Below are positions 27,561 through 37,937 of a DNA stretch of 64,000 nt, piece after piece (position 1 is the stretch's first letter; every line of letters starts with the position of its first letter). The notes below the pieces were generated by a model. It was given only the letters and a program-made list of their open reading frames with translations, was not told the DNA's origin and ran no database searches. The DNA is from Helicobacter cynogastricus (GTDB lineage: Bacteria > Campylobacterota > Campylobacteria > Campylobacterales > Helicobacteraceae): positions 15,663 to 79,662 of the forward strand of contig NZ_FZMQ01000007.1 in the NCBI RefSeq assembly GCF_900197855.1. The letters run 5' to 3'. The position numbers and the translations under genes are program-made.

Positions 27561-27650
27561 AGGCCTCTTCTTAGACCTATGCAATGAGATGTTAGGACAA
27601 CGCTTCAGGGTGGGAACACAGCAGAGTAGCCTAGCTTTTTGTGTGCCTTA
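27561..27650 (+). ncRNA. ffs: Signal recognition particle RNA (small bacterial 4.5S type)
   Basis: The SRP core is visible. TCAGG (27605-27609) pairs across an internal loop with AGCAG (27620-27624), capped by a GTG-GGAA-CAC hairpin with a GNRA-like GGAA tetraloop (27613-27616), as in domain IV that binds Ffh. Outward, TTAGG (near 27592) faces CCTAG (near 27630), and AGGC at the proposed 5' end faces GCCT near 27646. TAAAGT at 27551-27556 is a possible -10. The ends are approximate. A 6-bp hairpin (27659-27675) with a short T run follows. Confidence 0.75.
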
Positions 27651-27658
27651 GTCATCTG

Positions 27659-27677
27659 AGAGGAGGTTATCCTCTTT
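27659..27677 (+). terminator. Possible weak terminator after the SRP RNA
   Basis: AGAGGA / TCCTCT stem with a 5-base loop (GGTTA) followed by only three T. It is positioned right after the SRP RNA and 21 bases before fmt. The short T run makes read-through into fmt likely. Confidence 0.4.
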
Positions 27678-27698
27678 AAGCTTTAGTTAAGAAGTTGC

Positions 27699-28601
27699 AT
27701 GCGTTTAGTGTTTATGGGAACTCCCCCTTTTGCTCGGATTGTTTTAGATCATTTGCTAAAAGAGAATTTTGAAATTCTCGCCCTTTGTACCCAGCCTAGT
27801 AAGCCTTTTGGTCGTCAAAAAATCCTCAAGCACGCTGCTACTAAAGAATTTTTGCAACATGTCCGCCCCGATATTCCTATCTTTGAGCCTGCAAAATTAG
27901 ACGATTCTATGTGCCAGATTCTTCATTCTCTTAAGCCGGATGCTATTGTTGTAGTGGCTTATGGCAAGATTTTGCCCCAATCTTTTCTTGATCTAGCTCC
28001 ATGTCTGAATTTACATGGATCGCTCCTGCCTCAATTCAGGGGCGCATCGCCTATGCAAGAGATGATTTTAAATGACTTGCCCACCTTTGGAGTAAGTGTG
28101 ATCAGGATGGACGCTCAAATGGATGCGGGGGATATTTTAGGTTCAGCATGCCTGCCAAGAGATCGTTATGTCAATGCTCAAGAATTAGGGTCTATGTTAG
28201 CCCCTTTGGGAGCTAAATTGCTCGCAGACATTTTACGCCACCCTTTAAAACCTACTCCCCAAGATCATGCTCAAGCCACCTATTGCACCAAAATCACCAA
28301 ACAAGCAGGCTTAGTAGATTTTACAACAGCTAAGGCGATTTTTTTGAAATCTTTAGCCTACTACCCGTGGCCGGGGATTTTTCTAGCCAGCGGTCTTAAA
28401 TTATTGGATATAGAACTCATAGAAACAGAGAAAACCCACACACCGGGCTGTATTTTAGATTTTGATGAAGAAGCGATACTTGTGGGTTGTGCTCAAGGCA
28501 CTTTAAAAATTACAAGCTTGCAGGCACCCGGAAAGGCGCGTCTGAGTGCCAAGGCTTATTTGAGTGGGAAGCGTTTAAAACCCGGGGCTATCCTTAACTG
28601 A
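27699..28601 (+). CDS. fmt: Methionyl-tRNA formyltransferase
   Basis: A 300-residue Fmt that formylates initiator Met-tRNA with 10-formyl-THF. The MGTPPFA N-terminus, QPSKPFGR, and the catalytic Asn/His block LNLHGSLLPQFRGASP (family SLLP motif) are intact, with the second Asp region SVIRMDAQMDAGDIL. The C-terminal OB-type domain follows. The last base of its stop codon overlaps the birA start. Confidence 0.95.
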   Translation: MRLVFMGTPPFARIVLDHLLKENFEILALCTQPSKPFGRQKILKHAATKEFLQHVRPDIPIFEPAKLDDSMCQILHSLKPDAIVVVAYGKILPQSFLDLAPCLNLHGSLLPQFRGASPMQEMILNDLPTFGVSVIRMDAQMDAGDILGSACLPRDRYVNAQELGSMLAPLGAKLLADILRHPLKPTPQDHAQATYCTKITKQAGLVDFTTAKAIFLKSLAYYPWPGIFLASGLKLLDIELIETEKTHTPGCILDFDEEAILVGCAQGTLKITSLQAPGKARLSAKAYLSGKRLKPGAILN

Positions 28602-29230
28602 TGCAAGTTGTAACTTTTGAAACCCTCCCTTCCACACAACTATACCTAGTAGAACAAGTCAAACATGGGCTTGTGGATTTGCCTTTGTGTGTGGTGGCTG
28701 AAAAGCAAAGTGCTGGGGTGGGGAGTCGGGGTTGCACATGGGATTGCGTGCAAGATGGCTTAACTTTTTCTTTTGGTGTTGCTTTGAGTGCGCTTGCAAG
28801 CGATGTGCCTAGACAAAGTTGGAGTATCTATTTTGGATTTCTCTTTAAACAAAGTTTACAAGCTTTAGGCCAAGAAGTGTGGCTCAAATGGCCCAACGAT
28901 CTTTACAAGGGAGTGTGCAAGGTGGGGGGGATTATGAGTCAGATTGTGCAAGAAAACTTGATTTGTGGCATTGGTCTTAATCTTCAAGATACCCGCTATG
29001 GCGCGTTGGGGGTTTTGGATAAAAATTTGCTCTTAGAAGCGTTTTTAGCACAGACAGAAGCGCGTTTAAGCTGGCAAGAGATCATTGAAGCGTATCGCTT
29101 AGAATTTAAAGCGCACCATCAGGGGCACTCCTTTCATCATAATGGAGTCAAAGTGTCTTTGGATCAAGCGCAGGTGTTAGAAGATGGGGGACTACAAATT
29201 GGAGATAGAGTTTATTACGAGGCTAGGTGA
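28601..29230 (+). CDS. birA: Biotin--protein ligase, short form
   Basis: A 209-residue class I biotin ligase that attaches biotin to the acetyl-CoA carboxylase carrier. It lacks an N-terminal DNA-binding domain, so it is catalytic only. AEKQSAGVGSRG is the biotinyl-AMP loop (a variant of GRGRxGR), followed by WLKWPNDLYKG and GGIMSQ and GIGLNL. It lies between fmt and the ATP synthase genes. Confidence 0.9.
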   Translation: MQVVTFETLPSTQLYLVEQVKHGLVDLPLCVVAEKQSAGVGSRGCTWDCVQDGLTFSFGVALSALASDVPRQSWSIYFGFLFKQSLQALGQEVWLKWPNDLYKGVCKVGGIMSQIVQENLICGIGLNLQDTRYGALGVLDKNLLLEAFLAQTEARLSWQEIIEAYRLEFKAHHQGHSFHHNGVKVSLDQAQVLEDGGLQIGDRVYYEAR

Positions 29231-29247
29231 TTTAAGCTAAGCTTTGT

Positions 29248-29253
29248 TAAGAT
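29248..29253 (+). promoter_or_regulatory. Possible -10 box for the ATP synthase operon
   Basis: TAAGAT lies 21 bases before the first atp ATG, with a strong GGGAGG ribosome binding site between. The -35 is not clear, so confidence is modest. Confidence 0.35.
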
Positions 29254-29274
29254 AGCGATTTTCAAGGGAGGCGT

Positions 29275-29700
29275 ATGGATATTTCCATCAATGTGTACCT
29301 AATGTTGGTTGTTTTTGTGAGTTTTTTGATCCTGATGTGGCTCTCTCATATGTGGATTTACAAGCCCATTTTAGCAAACATGGATGCGCGCAAAAAGGCT
29401 ATGGATCAAGATGGTTCTTTTGTGGATCAAACGAGTCGCGAAATTGTTGTTTTGCAAGAGGAGGCTAAAACACAGCTCAAACAAGCCCGTGCCCAGGCGC
29501 ATAAAATTCTCCAAGAAGCTCTGCACAAAGCCAAAAGCGATTATGAGAGTGTTGTTACTCAAAAAGAGGAAGCTTTGAATAAGGAGTTGGAGGTTTTCAT
29601 TCAAGGTTTGAAAAATAGTAGAGGTGAGCTTGCTTTAGAATTGTCTCAAAATTTGCCACTACTGGAAGCGTCTTTGAAACAAAAAATAACTCAGATTTAG
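29275..29700 (+). CDS. atpF': ATP synthase Fo subunit b'
   Basis: A 141-residue b-type stator subunit: one N-terminal membrane helix (LMLVVFVSFLILMWL), then a long charged helix for the peripheral stalk. Two unequal b subunits (b' and b) in tandem are typical of epsilonproteobacteria. It is the first gene of the atp cluster. Subunits a and c (atpB, atpE) are not here and must be elsewhere, as in H. pylori. Confidence 0.9.
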   Translation: MDISINVYLMLVVFVSFLILMWLSHMWIYKPILANMDARKKAMDQDGSFVDQTSREIVVLQEEAKTQLKQARAQAHKILQEALHKAKSDYESVVTQKEEALNKELEVFIQGLKNSRGELALELSQNLPLLEASLKQKITQI

Positions 29701-29709
29701 GATAACCTG

Positions 29710-30222
29710 ATGCGATTACTCTTATTTGGTTTTTTATTCGTGGGAGCGTGTTGGGGGGCCGGGACACATGGGATTGCGCATACAGACATTGTGCTCAGGA
29801 GTGTCAATTTTCTTTTATTTTTGGGGATAGTGTGGTACGCCATTAGCAGTCCTCTAAAGCGACTATTAGAAGATAGGCGTGCAAAAATTGCAGGCAGTCT
29901 CAACGCTCTGCAAGAACAACTTCAGACAATTAAAAGTGAAAAGGAAAATGCGATCAAAGCCCTAGAAATGGCTAAACAAGAGGCTAGTCAGATTGTTTCC
30001 AATGCCAAGCAAGAAGCTTTCTTGCTTACACAAAAATATGAACAGCAAACTAAGAACGCGATTGAGAAGTTGCTTAAAGAACAGCAAGATAGGAAAGATA
30101 AGGAAGCTTTGAAAACCCAGCAGGCTGTTATAGATGAAGTACTTGAGAAGCTTTTTGCCTCCGATCAAGTCAGCTTTGAAACCCCCACTTATGTGCATCT
30201 CTTAGAAAAGGCTGCAGGATGA
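29710..30222 (+). CDS. atpF: ATP synthase Fo subunit b
   Basis: A 170-residue b subunit. It has a cleavable-looking hydrophobic N-terminus (LLLFGFLFVGACWG), a second hydrophobic segment (SVNFLLFLGIVWYAI) and a long coiled-coil stalk with Gln/Lys/Glu heptads. The extra N-terminal hydrophobic segment is also seen in related epsilonproteobacterial b subunits. Its stop overlaps the atpH start by 4 bases. Confidence 0.92.
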   Translation: MRLLLFGFLFVGACWGAGTHGIAHTDIVLRSVNFLLFLGIVWYAISSPLKRLLEDRRAKIAGSLNALQEQLQTIKSEKENAIKALEMAKQEASQIVSNAKQEAFLLTQKYEQQTKNAIEKLLKEQQDRKDKEALKTQQAVIDEVLEKLFASDQVSFETPTYVHLLEKAAG

Positions 30223-30737
30223 GTCTTGTTGCTAAAAAATATGCCCGTGCTCTTAGGGAGAGCTTTGTAAACAATGTAGAGTACATCCTTGAGGTTTTGG
30301 AGAACTTAAAGTCTCTTTATACCTGCACTGATTTTGTAGAGTTTTTAGAATCTCCTTATTACCCTAGTAGCTGTAAACAGGCTTTTTTGTGTGAGAGGTT
30401 GGAAGATAAAGATGAGCGTTTGGTGCGTTTTTTAGAAGTGCTCAGCGAACATAAGCGACTGATGATCATTCCTGATATTTATCAGGAAATTTACGCATGG
30501 GTGCAACACCAACGCAATATCTACAAAGGCTATCTTTACTGCAATCAAGTGATAGAAGCCCTAGAACCCCTAGAAAGACAAGTGGCAAGATATCTGAATA
30601 TTACCTTAAAGCTAGAGGGTGTACTTGTGCAACAAGAAGGCATCAGGTTGGAGATTCCTGATTTAGGTGTAGAGGTGGCCTTTTATAAAGAGCATTTTTT
30701 TCGCCAACTCAAACGCCACATTATGGAAGCGGTTTAA
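30219..30737 (+). CDS. atpH: ATP synthase F1 subunit delta
   Basis: A 172-residue delta (OSCP-like) subunit linking the peripheral stalk to F1. The N-terminal VAKKYARALRE signature and helical bundle are clear, and the C-terminal beta region (GIRLEIPDLGVEVAF) replaces the more usual GG.....G. pattern. Normal length. It lies between atpF and atpA. Confidence 0.92.
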   Translation: MSLVAKKYARALRESFVNNVEYILEVLENLKSLYTCTDFVEFLESPYYPSSCKQAFLCERLEDKDERLVRFLEVLSEHKRLMIIPDIYQEIYAWVQHQRNIYKGYLYCNQVIEALEPLERQVARYLNITLKLEGVLVQQEGIRLEIPDLGVEVAFYKEHFFRQLKRHIMEAV

Positions 30738-30755
30738 CATTATAAAGGAGAGCGC

Positions 30756-32261
30756 ATGTTGAAATTAAAACCTGAAGAAATTAGTAGTATTATTAAAGAG
30801 AGGATTGAAAATTTTGCTCCCGACATCAATATTGCTCAGGTGGGTCGAGTTATCGCTTATGCTGATGGCGTGGCTAAGGTTTATGGACTTAAAGATGTGA
30901 TGTCTTATGAGGTTGTAGAATTTGAAACCGGCGACAAGGGTTTAGCCTCCAACTTAGAAGAGGGCAGTATTGGAGTAATTGTACTTGGAGGGGGTAAAAA
31001 TATTAAAGAGGGTACTTCGGTTAAGCGCACTAAACAGCTGATGAAAGTGCCAGTGGGCGATGGCGTGATGGGGCGCGTGATCAACACTTTGGGCGAACCT
31101 ATTGATGGCAAGGGAGCTATTCGGGCTGATGAATTTAAATTTGTTGAACAAAAAGCTCCCGGAATTATGGATCGTAAATCCGTCCATGAACCTTTGCAAA
31201 CGGGTATTAAAGCCATTGATGCGCTTGTGCCTATTGGTCGTGGGCAAAGAGAATTGATTATTGGGGATAAACAAACTGGAAAAACTACCGTGGCAATTGA
31301 TACCATTATCAACCAAAAAGGCCAAGATGTTATCTGTATTTATGTTGCCATTGGACAAAAAGAATCCACCGTGGCGCAGGTAGTACGCAAACTGGAGGAA
31401 TACGGCGCGATGGAATATAGTGTGGTTGTCAATGCGCCCGCTTCAACTTCTCCAGCGATGCAATATCTTGCCCCCTATACTGGAGTAACTATTGGAGAAT
31501 ACTTCCGCGATCATGGCCGTCATGCTCTCATTATTTATGATGATCTAAGCAAGCATGCTGTAGCTTATCGAGAGATTTCTTTGATTTTAAGACGACCGCC
31601 CGGACGCGAAGCTTTCCCCGGGGATGTATTTTACATTCACTCAAGATTACTGGAACGCGCAGCAAAAATGAGTGATGAGAAGGGTGCGGGCTCTCTGACT
31701 GCTCTACCCATCATTGAAACCCAAGCAGGCGATGTTTCTGCATACATTCCTACCAATGTCATTTCCATCACAGATGGGCAGATTTTCTTAGAAACTGACC
31801 TTTTTTACTCCGGTATTCGCCCAGCTATCAATGTTGGACTATCTGTTTCTAGGGTAGGTGGGGCAGCCCAAATCAAGGGCACAAAACAAGTTGCGGGCAC
31901 TTTACGCTTAGATTTAGCTCAATACCGCGAATTGCAAGCCTTTTCTCAGTTTGCCTCTGATTTAGATGAGGCGAGTCGTAAGCAACTAGAACGCGGACAA
32001 CGCATGGTGGAGGTGTTAAAACAACCTCCCTACTCCCCCCTGCCTATTGAAAAGCAGATTGTGATGATCTATGCGGGGGTTAAAGGCTTTTTGGATGATG
32101 TGGCAGCTAACAAGGTGGTCTCTTTTGAAGAGAGGTTGTATCCCTTTTTAGAGTCTAAATATCCTAATATCCTGGAAGATATCCGCACGAAAAAAGCCCT
32201 AGATAAAGATTTAGAAGCAATGCTCAAAACAGCTATTGAAGAATTTAAGCTAGGTTTTTAA
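30756..32261 (+). CDS. atpA: ATP synthase F1 subunit alpha
   Basis: A 501-residue alpha subunit. P-loop GDKQTGKT (about 169-176), the [17 protein letters not shown] signature of alpha subunits, and the N-terminal beta-barrel with [17 protein letters not shown] are intact. It forms the non-catalytic nucleotide sites of F1. Ribosome binding site AAAGGAG. Confidence 0.98.
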   Translation: MLKLKPEEISSIIKERIENFAPDINIAQVGRVIAYADGVAKVYGLKDVMSYEVVEFETGDKGLASNLEEGSIGVIVLGGGKNIKEGTSVKRTKQLMKVPVGDGVMGRVINTLGEPIDGKGAIRADEFKFVEQKAPGIMDRKSVHEPLQTGIKAIDALVPIGRGQRELIIGDKQTGKTTVAIDTIINQKGQDVICIYVAIGQKESTVAQVVRKLEEYGAMEYSVVVNAPASTSPAMQYLAPYTGVTIGEYFRDHGRHALIIYDDLSKHAVAYREISLILRRPPGREAFPGDVFYIHSRLLERAAKMSDEKGAGSLTALPIIETQAGDVSAYIPTNVISITDGQIFLETDLFYSGIRPAINVGLSVSRVGGAAQIKGTKQVAGTLRLDLAQYRELQAFSQFASDLDEASRKQLERGQRMVEVLKQPPYSPLPIEKQIVMIYAGVKGFLDDVAANKVVSFEERLYPFLESKYPNILEDIRTKKALDKDLEAMLKTAIEEFKLGF

Positions 32262-32262
32262 G

Positions 32263-33156
32263 ATGGGCGCGAGTCTTAAGGATATTCGTAAGAAGATTGC
32301 CAGCGTTAAGAACACTCAAAAAACAACGCGAGCTATGAAATTGGTTTCCACTTCTAAGCTTAAAAAAACCGAAGAAGTGGCTAAACGATCTCGAGTCTTT
32401 GCCCAAAAACTTAATGAGGTGGTGAGTGATATTTGTGCCAAGATTAAAGCCCGTCATATTAAGGGTATTGAGAGTAAATATTTTGCGAACCTTGAACGCA
32501 ATGCCATTCAAAAAATTGATATTATTTTTGTAACTGCTGACAAAGGTCTTTGTGGGGGGTTTAACATGACCACCATCAAAGAGGTGTTACGCCATATTAA
32601 TCTCTACCGCACACAAGGAATCAAGGTGCGTCTGCGCGGGATTGGAAAAAAAGGTGTGGCTTATTTTACTTATAATGGCATCGATCTTTTAGACAAAGCC
32701 ACAGATTTAAGTTCAGCACCCGATTATGAAAGGGCGAGTGCATTTATTGATAGAGCCGTGCAGGACTATTTAAATGGCCTTACAGATAGCGTTCTCATTG
32801 TACACAACGGCTTTAAAAATATGATCTCTCAAGAGTTGCGCGTACAACAAGTCTTGCCCCTAGATTTTACACAAGTAACCACTCAGGAACAAGAGGGTAT
32901 TGTTGTTGAACCCGATGATGAAGAAGGGATCATTCTCGATGCGTTGGCAAAAAAATTCATTGACTTCAACATGTATTATGCTCTTTTGGATTCTTTGGCG
33001 GCTGAACATAGTGCGAGAATGCAAGCGATGGATACAGCTACCAATAATGCCGCTGATTTAGTCCGCACTCTTACGATTTCTTACAATAAAGCCCGTCAAG
33101 AGGCGATCACAACTGAGCTTGTTGAGATCAATGCCGGCGTGGAAGCGATCAAATAA
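32263..33156 (+). CDS. atpG: ATP synthase F1 subunit gamma
   Basis: A 297-residue central-shaft subunit. The N-terminal helix [21 protein letters not shown] and the conserved C-terminal helix ([17 protein letters not shown], then [10 protein letters not shown]) are the gamma signatures. DKGLCGGFN marks the Rossmann-like domain. It starts one base after the atpA stop. Confidence 0.97.
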   Translation: MGASLKDIRKKIASVKNTQKTTRAMKLVSTSKLKKTEEVAKRSRVFAQKLNEVVSDICAKIKARHIKGIESKYFANLERNAIQKIDIIFVTADKGLCGGFNMTTIKEVLRHINLYRTQGIKVRLRGIGKKGVAYFTYNGIDLLDKATDLSSAPDYERASAFIDRAVQDYLNGLTDSVLIVHNGFKNMISQELRVQQVLPLDFTQVTTQEQEGIVVEPDDEEGIILDALAKKFIDFNMYYALLDSLAAEHSARMQAMDTATNNAADLVRTLTISYNKARQEAITTELVEINAGVEAIK

Positions 33157-34590
<1,434 letters not shown>

Positions 34591-34599
34591 AGGGAAAAT

Positions 34600-34962
34600 A
34601 TGGGATTACTTGTCAGTATTGTAGTGCCTCAGGGGTCAATTTTTTCTGGGAGTGTAGATCGCCTCACTTTGCCCGGGGTTGAGGGGGAATTTGGAGTTTT
34701 GGAAGGGCATAGCAATATGGTTTCCTTGCTCAAAAGTGGGGTGATTGAGATTGAGCGCAATCATGAAAGTAGTTTAATCGCTATTAGTTGGGGCTATGTC
34801 GAGGTGAGACATACTAGCGTGGATATTTTAGCAGATGGAGCAGTTTTCATTAAGGGAGATGATGAAGTTTATAAGGCTAAAAAACTCTTAGAAGATGCGA
34901 CTTCCGATCGCCTCGCGATTTCTAGCGTGATCGCGCGAATCGAAACACGAGGTTTGAGGTAA
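34600..34962 (+). CDS. atpC: ATP synthase F1 subunit epsilon
   Basis: A 120-residue epsilon subunit: N-terminal beta-sandwich (IVVPQGSIFSGSVDRLTLPGVEGEFGVLEGH) and a shortened C-terminal helical part, typical of epsilonproteobacteria. It regulates F1 and couples it to Fo. It is followed 2 bases later by tolQ. Confidence 0.93.
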   Translation: MGLLVSIVVPQGSIFSGSVDRLTLPGVEGEFGVLEGHSNMVSLLKSGVIEIERNHESSLIAISWGYVEVRHTSVDILADGAVFIKGDDEVYKAKKLLEDATSDRLAISSVIARIETRGLR

Positions 34963-34964
34963 GC

Positions 34965-35513
34965 GTGGGTTCTTTACAAAACTTCATTTCTGAGAGCGGG
35001 CCGGTTACTTTGGCTGTTCTGGCCCTTCTTTCCCTGTATTTCATCCTCACTTTGTGGGTGTTTTTCTACAAGTATGTCTCTATAAAAACTAATATTCTTA
35101 AAGAGCAACATGCCTTAGAAGCCCTCATGGCAGGTAATCAGAGCATGTTGACTATGAAGCTTTTTGAAAGTACGGGGCGTTTTTCTAAAGAACTTCTTTT
35201 GATATGGAAGAGTCAAGTCCTTCAAAGTAACACAACCGGGCTCGTGTTACTCAGTATTATTGCTTCTACAGCCCCCTTCATTGGCCTTTTTGGAACAGTG
35301 GTAGAGATTTTAGATGCTTTTGGGCGTTTGGGTGCGCAGGTTTCTTTTGATGTCATCGCTCCGGTCATCTCTAAGGCTTTGGTAGCCACAGCTGGGGGTA
35401 TTTTAACTGCTATCCCTGCTTACTCTTTCTTTTTAATTCTTAAACGCAAGGTTTACGATCTTTCAGTGTGTGTTCAAATGCAAATCGATTTTCTGATTGC
35501 TAAGGAAAGCTAG
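34965..35513 (+). CDS. tolQ: TolQ/ExbB-like proton-channel protein
   Basis: A 182-residue MotA/TolQ/ExbB protein with an N-terminal membrane helix and a pair of C-terminal helices carrying SIIASTAPFIGLFGTVVEI and ISKALVATAGGILTAIPAY, the proton-path signature. GTG start directly after atpC. The order tolQ-tolR-tolA-tolB-pal downstream argues for Tol rather than TonB energising. Its stop is 2 bases before tolR. Confidence 0.9.
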   Translation: MGSLQNFISESGPVTLAVLALLSLYFILTLWVFFYKYVSIKTNILKEQHALEALMAGNQSMLTMKLFESTGRFSKELLLIWKSQVLQSNTTGLVLLSIIASTAPFIGLFGTVVEILDAFGRLGAQVSFDVIAPVISKALVATAGGILTAIPAYSFFLILKRKVYDLSVCVQMQIDFLIAKES

Positions 35514-35514
35514 A

Positions 35515-35916
35515 ATGCATGAGGTGGAGTATTGGGACACCGACAAGCCTGAACTCAATATCACCCCTCTTGTAGATATTATGCTCGTTTTGCTGGCGAT
35601 TTTGATGGTCGCTACCCCTACCATTACCTATCAAGAGAAAATTAGTCTTCCAAAAGGTTCTAAAAATACTCGTGTTTCTAAGGAGAAAGTTCTAGAGATC
35701 CGGATGGACATTAACCATAAAATCTATATTCTCGATCGCCATTATGACTATGAGAGTTTCCGTACGGCCTTCCCTCTTTTGGTTCGCACTTATGCCAAGA
35801 ATACTGCAGTCTATATTCGTGCAGACAAACGCTTGCCCTATGAGAGCATCATCTTTTTGCTTAAAACCATTAGGGAGGCAGGCTTTTCTAAGGTTTCTCT
35901 TATTACCAGTGCGTGA
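35515..35916 (+). CDS. tolR: TolR/ExbD-like protein
   Basis: A 133-residue inner-membrane protein from the ATG at 35515 (AAGGAAAG upstream; a TTG at 35497 is also in frame). One membrane helix contains the essential Asp in ITPLVDIMLVLL, followed by a periplasmic ExbD/TolR domain ending in IREAGFSKVSLI. It pairs with TolQ to turn proton flow into motion. Its TGA overlaps the next ATG. Confidence 0.9.
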   Translation: MHEVEYWDTDKPELNITPLVDIMLVLLAILMVATPTITYQEKISLPKGSKNTRVSKEKVLEIRMDINHKIYILDRHYDYESFRTAFPLLVRTYAKNTAVYIRADKRLPYESIIFLLKTIREAGFSKVSLITSA

Positions 35917-36626
35917 TGGAAAATAAGGCACTTGGAATTGGAGCAGGAGCATTAGCCTGCGCCTGCTATGCCGTACTTTTGGGTTTACTGCTCAGTAAAC
36001 AAAACTATGACATCGCCGTGATGCCTGAAGAAAGCATCGATGTAGATTTTATTGCCAACTCCCCTCCCATGCCAAAATCTATCCCTACATCCCCAGCACC
36101 TATTCCCTTTAAAGATCCGGGTATCAGCGATATTTTTTCTTCTGTTGCAGAGCCTAGCAAGCCACAAAAATCTACCAATGTCCAGCAAAGACGGGATATG
36201 CAAGAAGTCCAAAACTTGCTAAAGACGATGGAATTTAGCCAGCACCAACAAGCTTTCAAGGATATACAAAGTAGCTTGAGTGCCATGAAAGAAAAGTTAC
36301 AAACCCTGCAACATAAAAACATCGATCTGCAAGTCCCCAAAGAAGAGAAAAAGGCGACGCAGGAGTATCAAGCTTGGTTTCAAAATCTCTATGCAATTTT
36401 GTATGGGCATTGGAAATTAGGGTTTAAGCAACCTGCCTCTGTGCGTGCTCTTATCACGATTTCTGCAACTGGGCAGTTTAGCTATGCCCTAATCAACTAT
36501 TCTCCCTTTCCTCAATACAATCAAGAAATCGAGAATCTTTTAAGTGCGTTGCAAGGGCAAAAATTCACTCCCTATCCTAAGGGCTCTATTACATTAGCGG
36601 TAAATTTCACAACAAGGGATCAATGA
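35916..36626 (+). CDS. tolA: TolA/TonB-like energy-transducing protein
   Basis: A 236-residue single-pass protein: N-terminal membrane helix (IGAGALACACYAVLLGLLL), a Pro-rich stretch (PPMPKSIPTSPAPIPF), a coiled-coil middle and a small C-terminal domain (YAILYGHWKLGF, then LITISATGQFSYALI) like TolA/TonB domain III. It is much shorter than E. coli TolA. Position between tolR and tolB supports TolA; by sequence alone TonB is not excluded. Confidence 0.8.
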   Translation: MENKALGIGAGALACACYAVLLGLLLSKQNYDIAVMPEESIDVDFIANSPPMPKSIPTSPAPIPFKDPGISDIFSSVAEPSKPQKSTNVQQRRDMQEVQNLLKTMEFSQHQQAFKDIQSSLSAMKEKLQTLQHKNIDLQVPKEEKKATQEYQAWFQNLYAILYGHWKLGFKQPASVRALITISATGQFSYALINYSPFPQYNQEIENLLSALQGQKFTPYPKGSITLAVNFTTRDQ

Positions 36627-37870
36627 TGCGTTTTTTATGGTTCTTCGTATTGGGTTGGCAGATTTTATGGGGTGCGGATGCCACTTTAGACATTATTAAA
36701 AATATTGAAAAACTCCCCAGTGTGGCCGTGCGTTACCTAAAGGCCTCTCAAGAACCCTACCTAGCTAAAATTTATACCATGTTGCTTGCTGATCTTAAAA
36801 TCAGCAACCATGTTAAGACGATTGATTTGGGCGCACAGACAGAACAAATTGACTATGCTGCATTGCAAGCCAAGCAAGCTACCCTATTGGTGAGTTTGCG
36901 TGTGGATAAATTAGGACAGGTGAATGTGCGTTTTTATGATGTAGCCCATCAAAGCGTCTTGGGTATAAAAGACTATACCTTTAACAAAAAACCCCTTTAT
37001 CCCTTCATTGCGCATCGTGTAGCCATTGACATTAATGACGCTCTCAAAGCCCCCTCGATTGCCTGGATGGCTCGCTTTGTCGTTTTTGCCAAATATATAA
37101 AACCCGGGGTAACCAAAATTTCTGTCGCCGATTATACTCTCACATACAGGCAAGACATTATAGATAATGGCATGCTCAATGTTTTTCCCAAATGGGCTAA
37201 TACCGATCAAAACGCGTTCTATTACACTCAGTACCTACACCACCCCACTATTATCAAATACAACCTGCGCGATGGAACAAGTGAGGTCATTGCAGAAAGT
37301 GAAGGTATGGCCGCTGTGTCTAGCGTAAGTCGCAATGGCCATAAACTTCTTTTGACACTGGCCCCTAATGGTCAAAGTGATATTTATCTCTACGACACGA
37401 TTAAAAAGAATAGTATTCGTCTCACAAAGTATCAAGGAATTGATGTTTTAGGTAATTTTGTTGCTCATGAAAAAGGAATGGTGTTTGTTTCAGATAGAGC
37501 AGGTTATCCCAATGTTTATTTTAAAAAGCTCCAACCAGATGCACCTATCGAACAAGTAGTTTTTTACTCTAAAAATAACGACTCGGTGGCTGCTTCAGGG
37601 AACAACATTGTTTATGTGAGCCGTGAAAATCGCGATGAAAATGGCCAAATTAGTTTTAATCTACATTTTATCACTTTGAAGAGCGATTATGTACGCCGTC
37701 TTACGGCTAGTGGTATTAATCAGATGCCTCGTTTTTCTCAAGATGGCAAAGTAGTTATGTATCTTAAAAAAGCTTCTCAGCAAAGTGCTTTAGGCGTAAT
37801 CTTGCTTGACTATAATCAAAGCTACCTTTTTCCTTTAGAGGGCGTACAGATTCAGTCTTTTGATTGGTGA
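36623..37870 (+). CDS. tolB: Tol-Pal system beta-propeller protein TolB
   Basis: A 415-residue periplasmic protein with a signal peptide (RFLWFFVLGWQILWGA), an N-terminal domain and a C-terminal beta-propeller with WD-like repeats (SRNGHKLLLTLAPNGQSDIY, then HEKGMVFVSDRAGYPNVY, then MPRFSQDGKVVMYL). It binds Pal and links the inner-membrane Tol complex to the outer membrane. The start is ATG 36623 or 36626, both overlapping the tolA stop. Confidence 0.93.
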   Translation: MMRFLWFFVLGWQILWGADATLDIIKNIEKLPSVAVRYLKASQEPYLAKIYTMLLADLKISNHVKTIDLGAQTEQIDYAALQAKQATLLVSLRVDKLGQVNVRFYDVAHQSVLGIKDYTFNKKPLYPFIAHRVAIDINDALKAPSIAWMARFVVFAKYIKPGVTKISVADYTLTYRQDIIDNGMLNVFPKWANTDQNAFYYTQYLHHPTIIKYNLRDGTSEVIAESEGMAAVSSVSRNGHKLLLTLAPNGQSDIYLYDTIKKNSIRLTKYQGIDVLGNFVAHEKGMVFVSDRAGYPNVYFKKLQPDAPIEQVVFYSKNNDSVAASGNNIVYVSRENRDENGQISFNLHFITLKSDYVRRLTASGINQMPRFSQDGKVVMYLKKASQQSALGVILLDYNQSYLFPLEGVQIQSFDW

Positions 37871-37894
37871 TTGTCATAATATTAATAAAATTTA

Positions 37895-37915
37895 GGGTAA
37901 AATCAAGGTTTACCC
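37895..37915 (+). promoter_or_regulatory. 7-bp inverted repeat and -10 box before pal
   Basis: GGGTAAA and TTTACCC form a perfect 7-bp stem around the loop ATCAAGG. TAAAAT (37898-37903) within it is a reasonable -10, so this may be an internal promoter for pal whose start overlaps a hairpin. There is no T run, so it is not a good intrinsic terminator. pal follows after AAGGAG. Confidence 0.4.
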
Positions 37916-37937
37916 CAGCAATTAGATAAGGAGAGTT

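Noticed and set aside
30905-31358. Two long minus-strand frames across atpA
   Set aside because: Both are antisense to the conserved P-loop region of atpA and have no start signals.
35913-36626. TonB rather than TolA for the third gene of the Tol cluster
   Set aside because: The C-terminal domain alone is ambiguous, but the order tolQ-tolR-x-tolB-pal-cpoB fits TolA better; TonB is kept only as an alternative.
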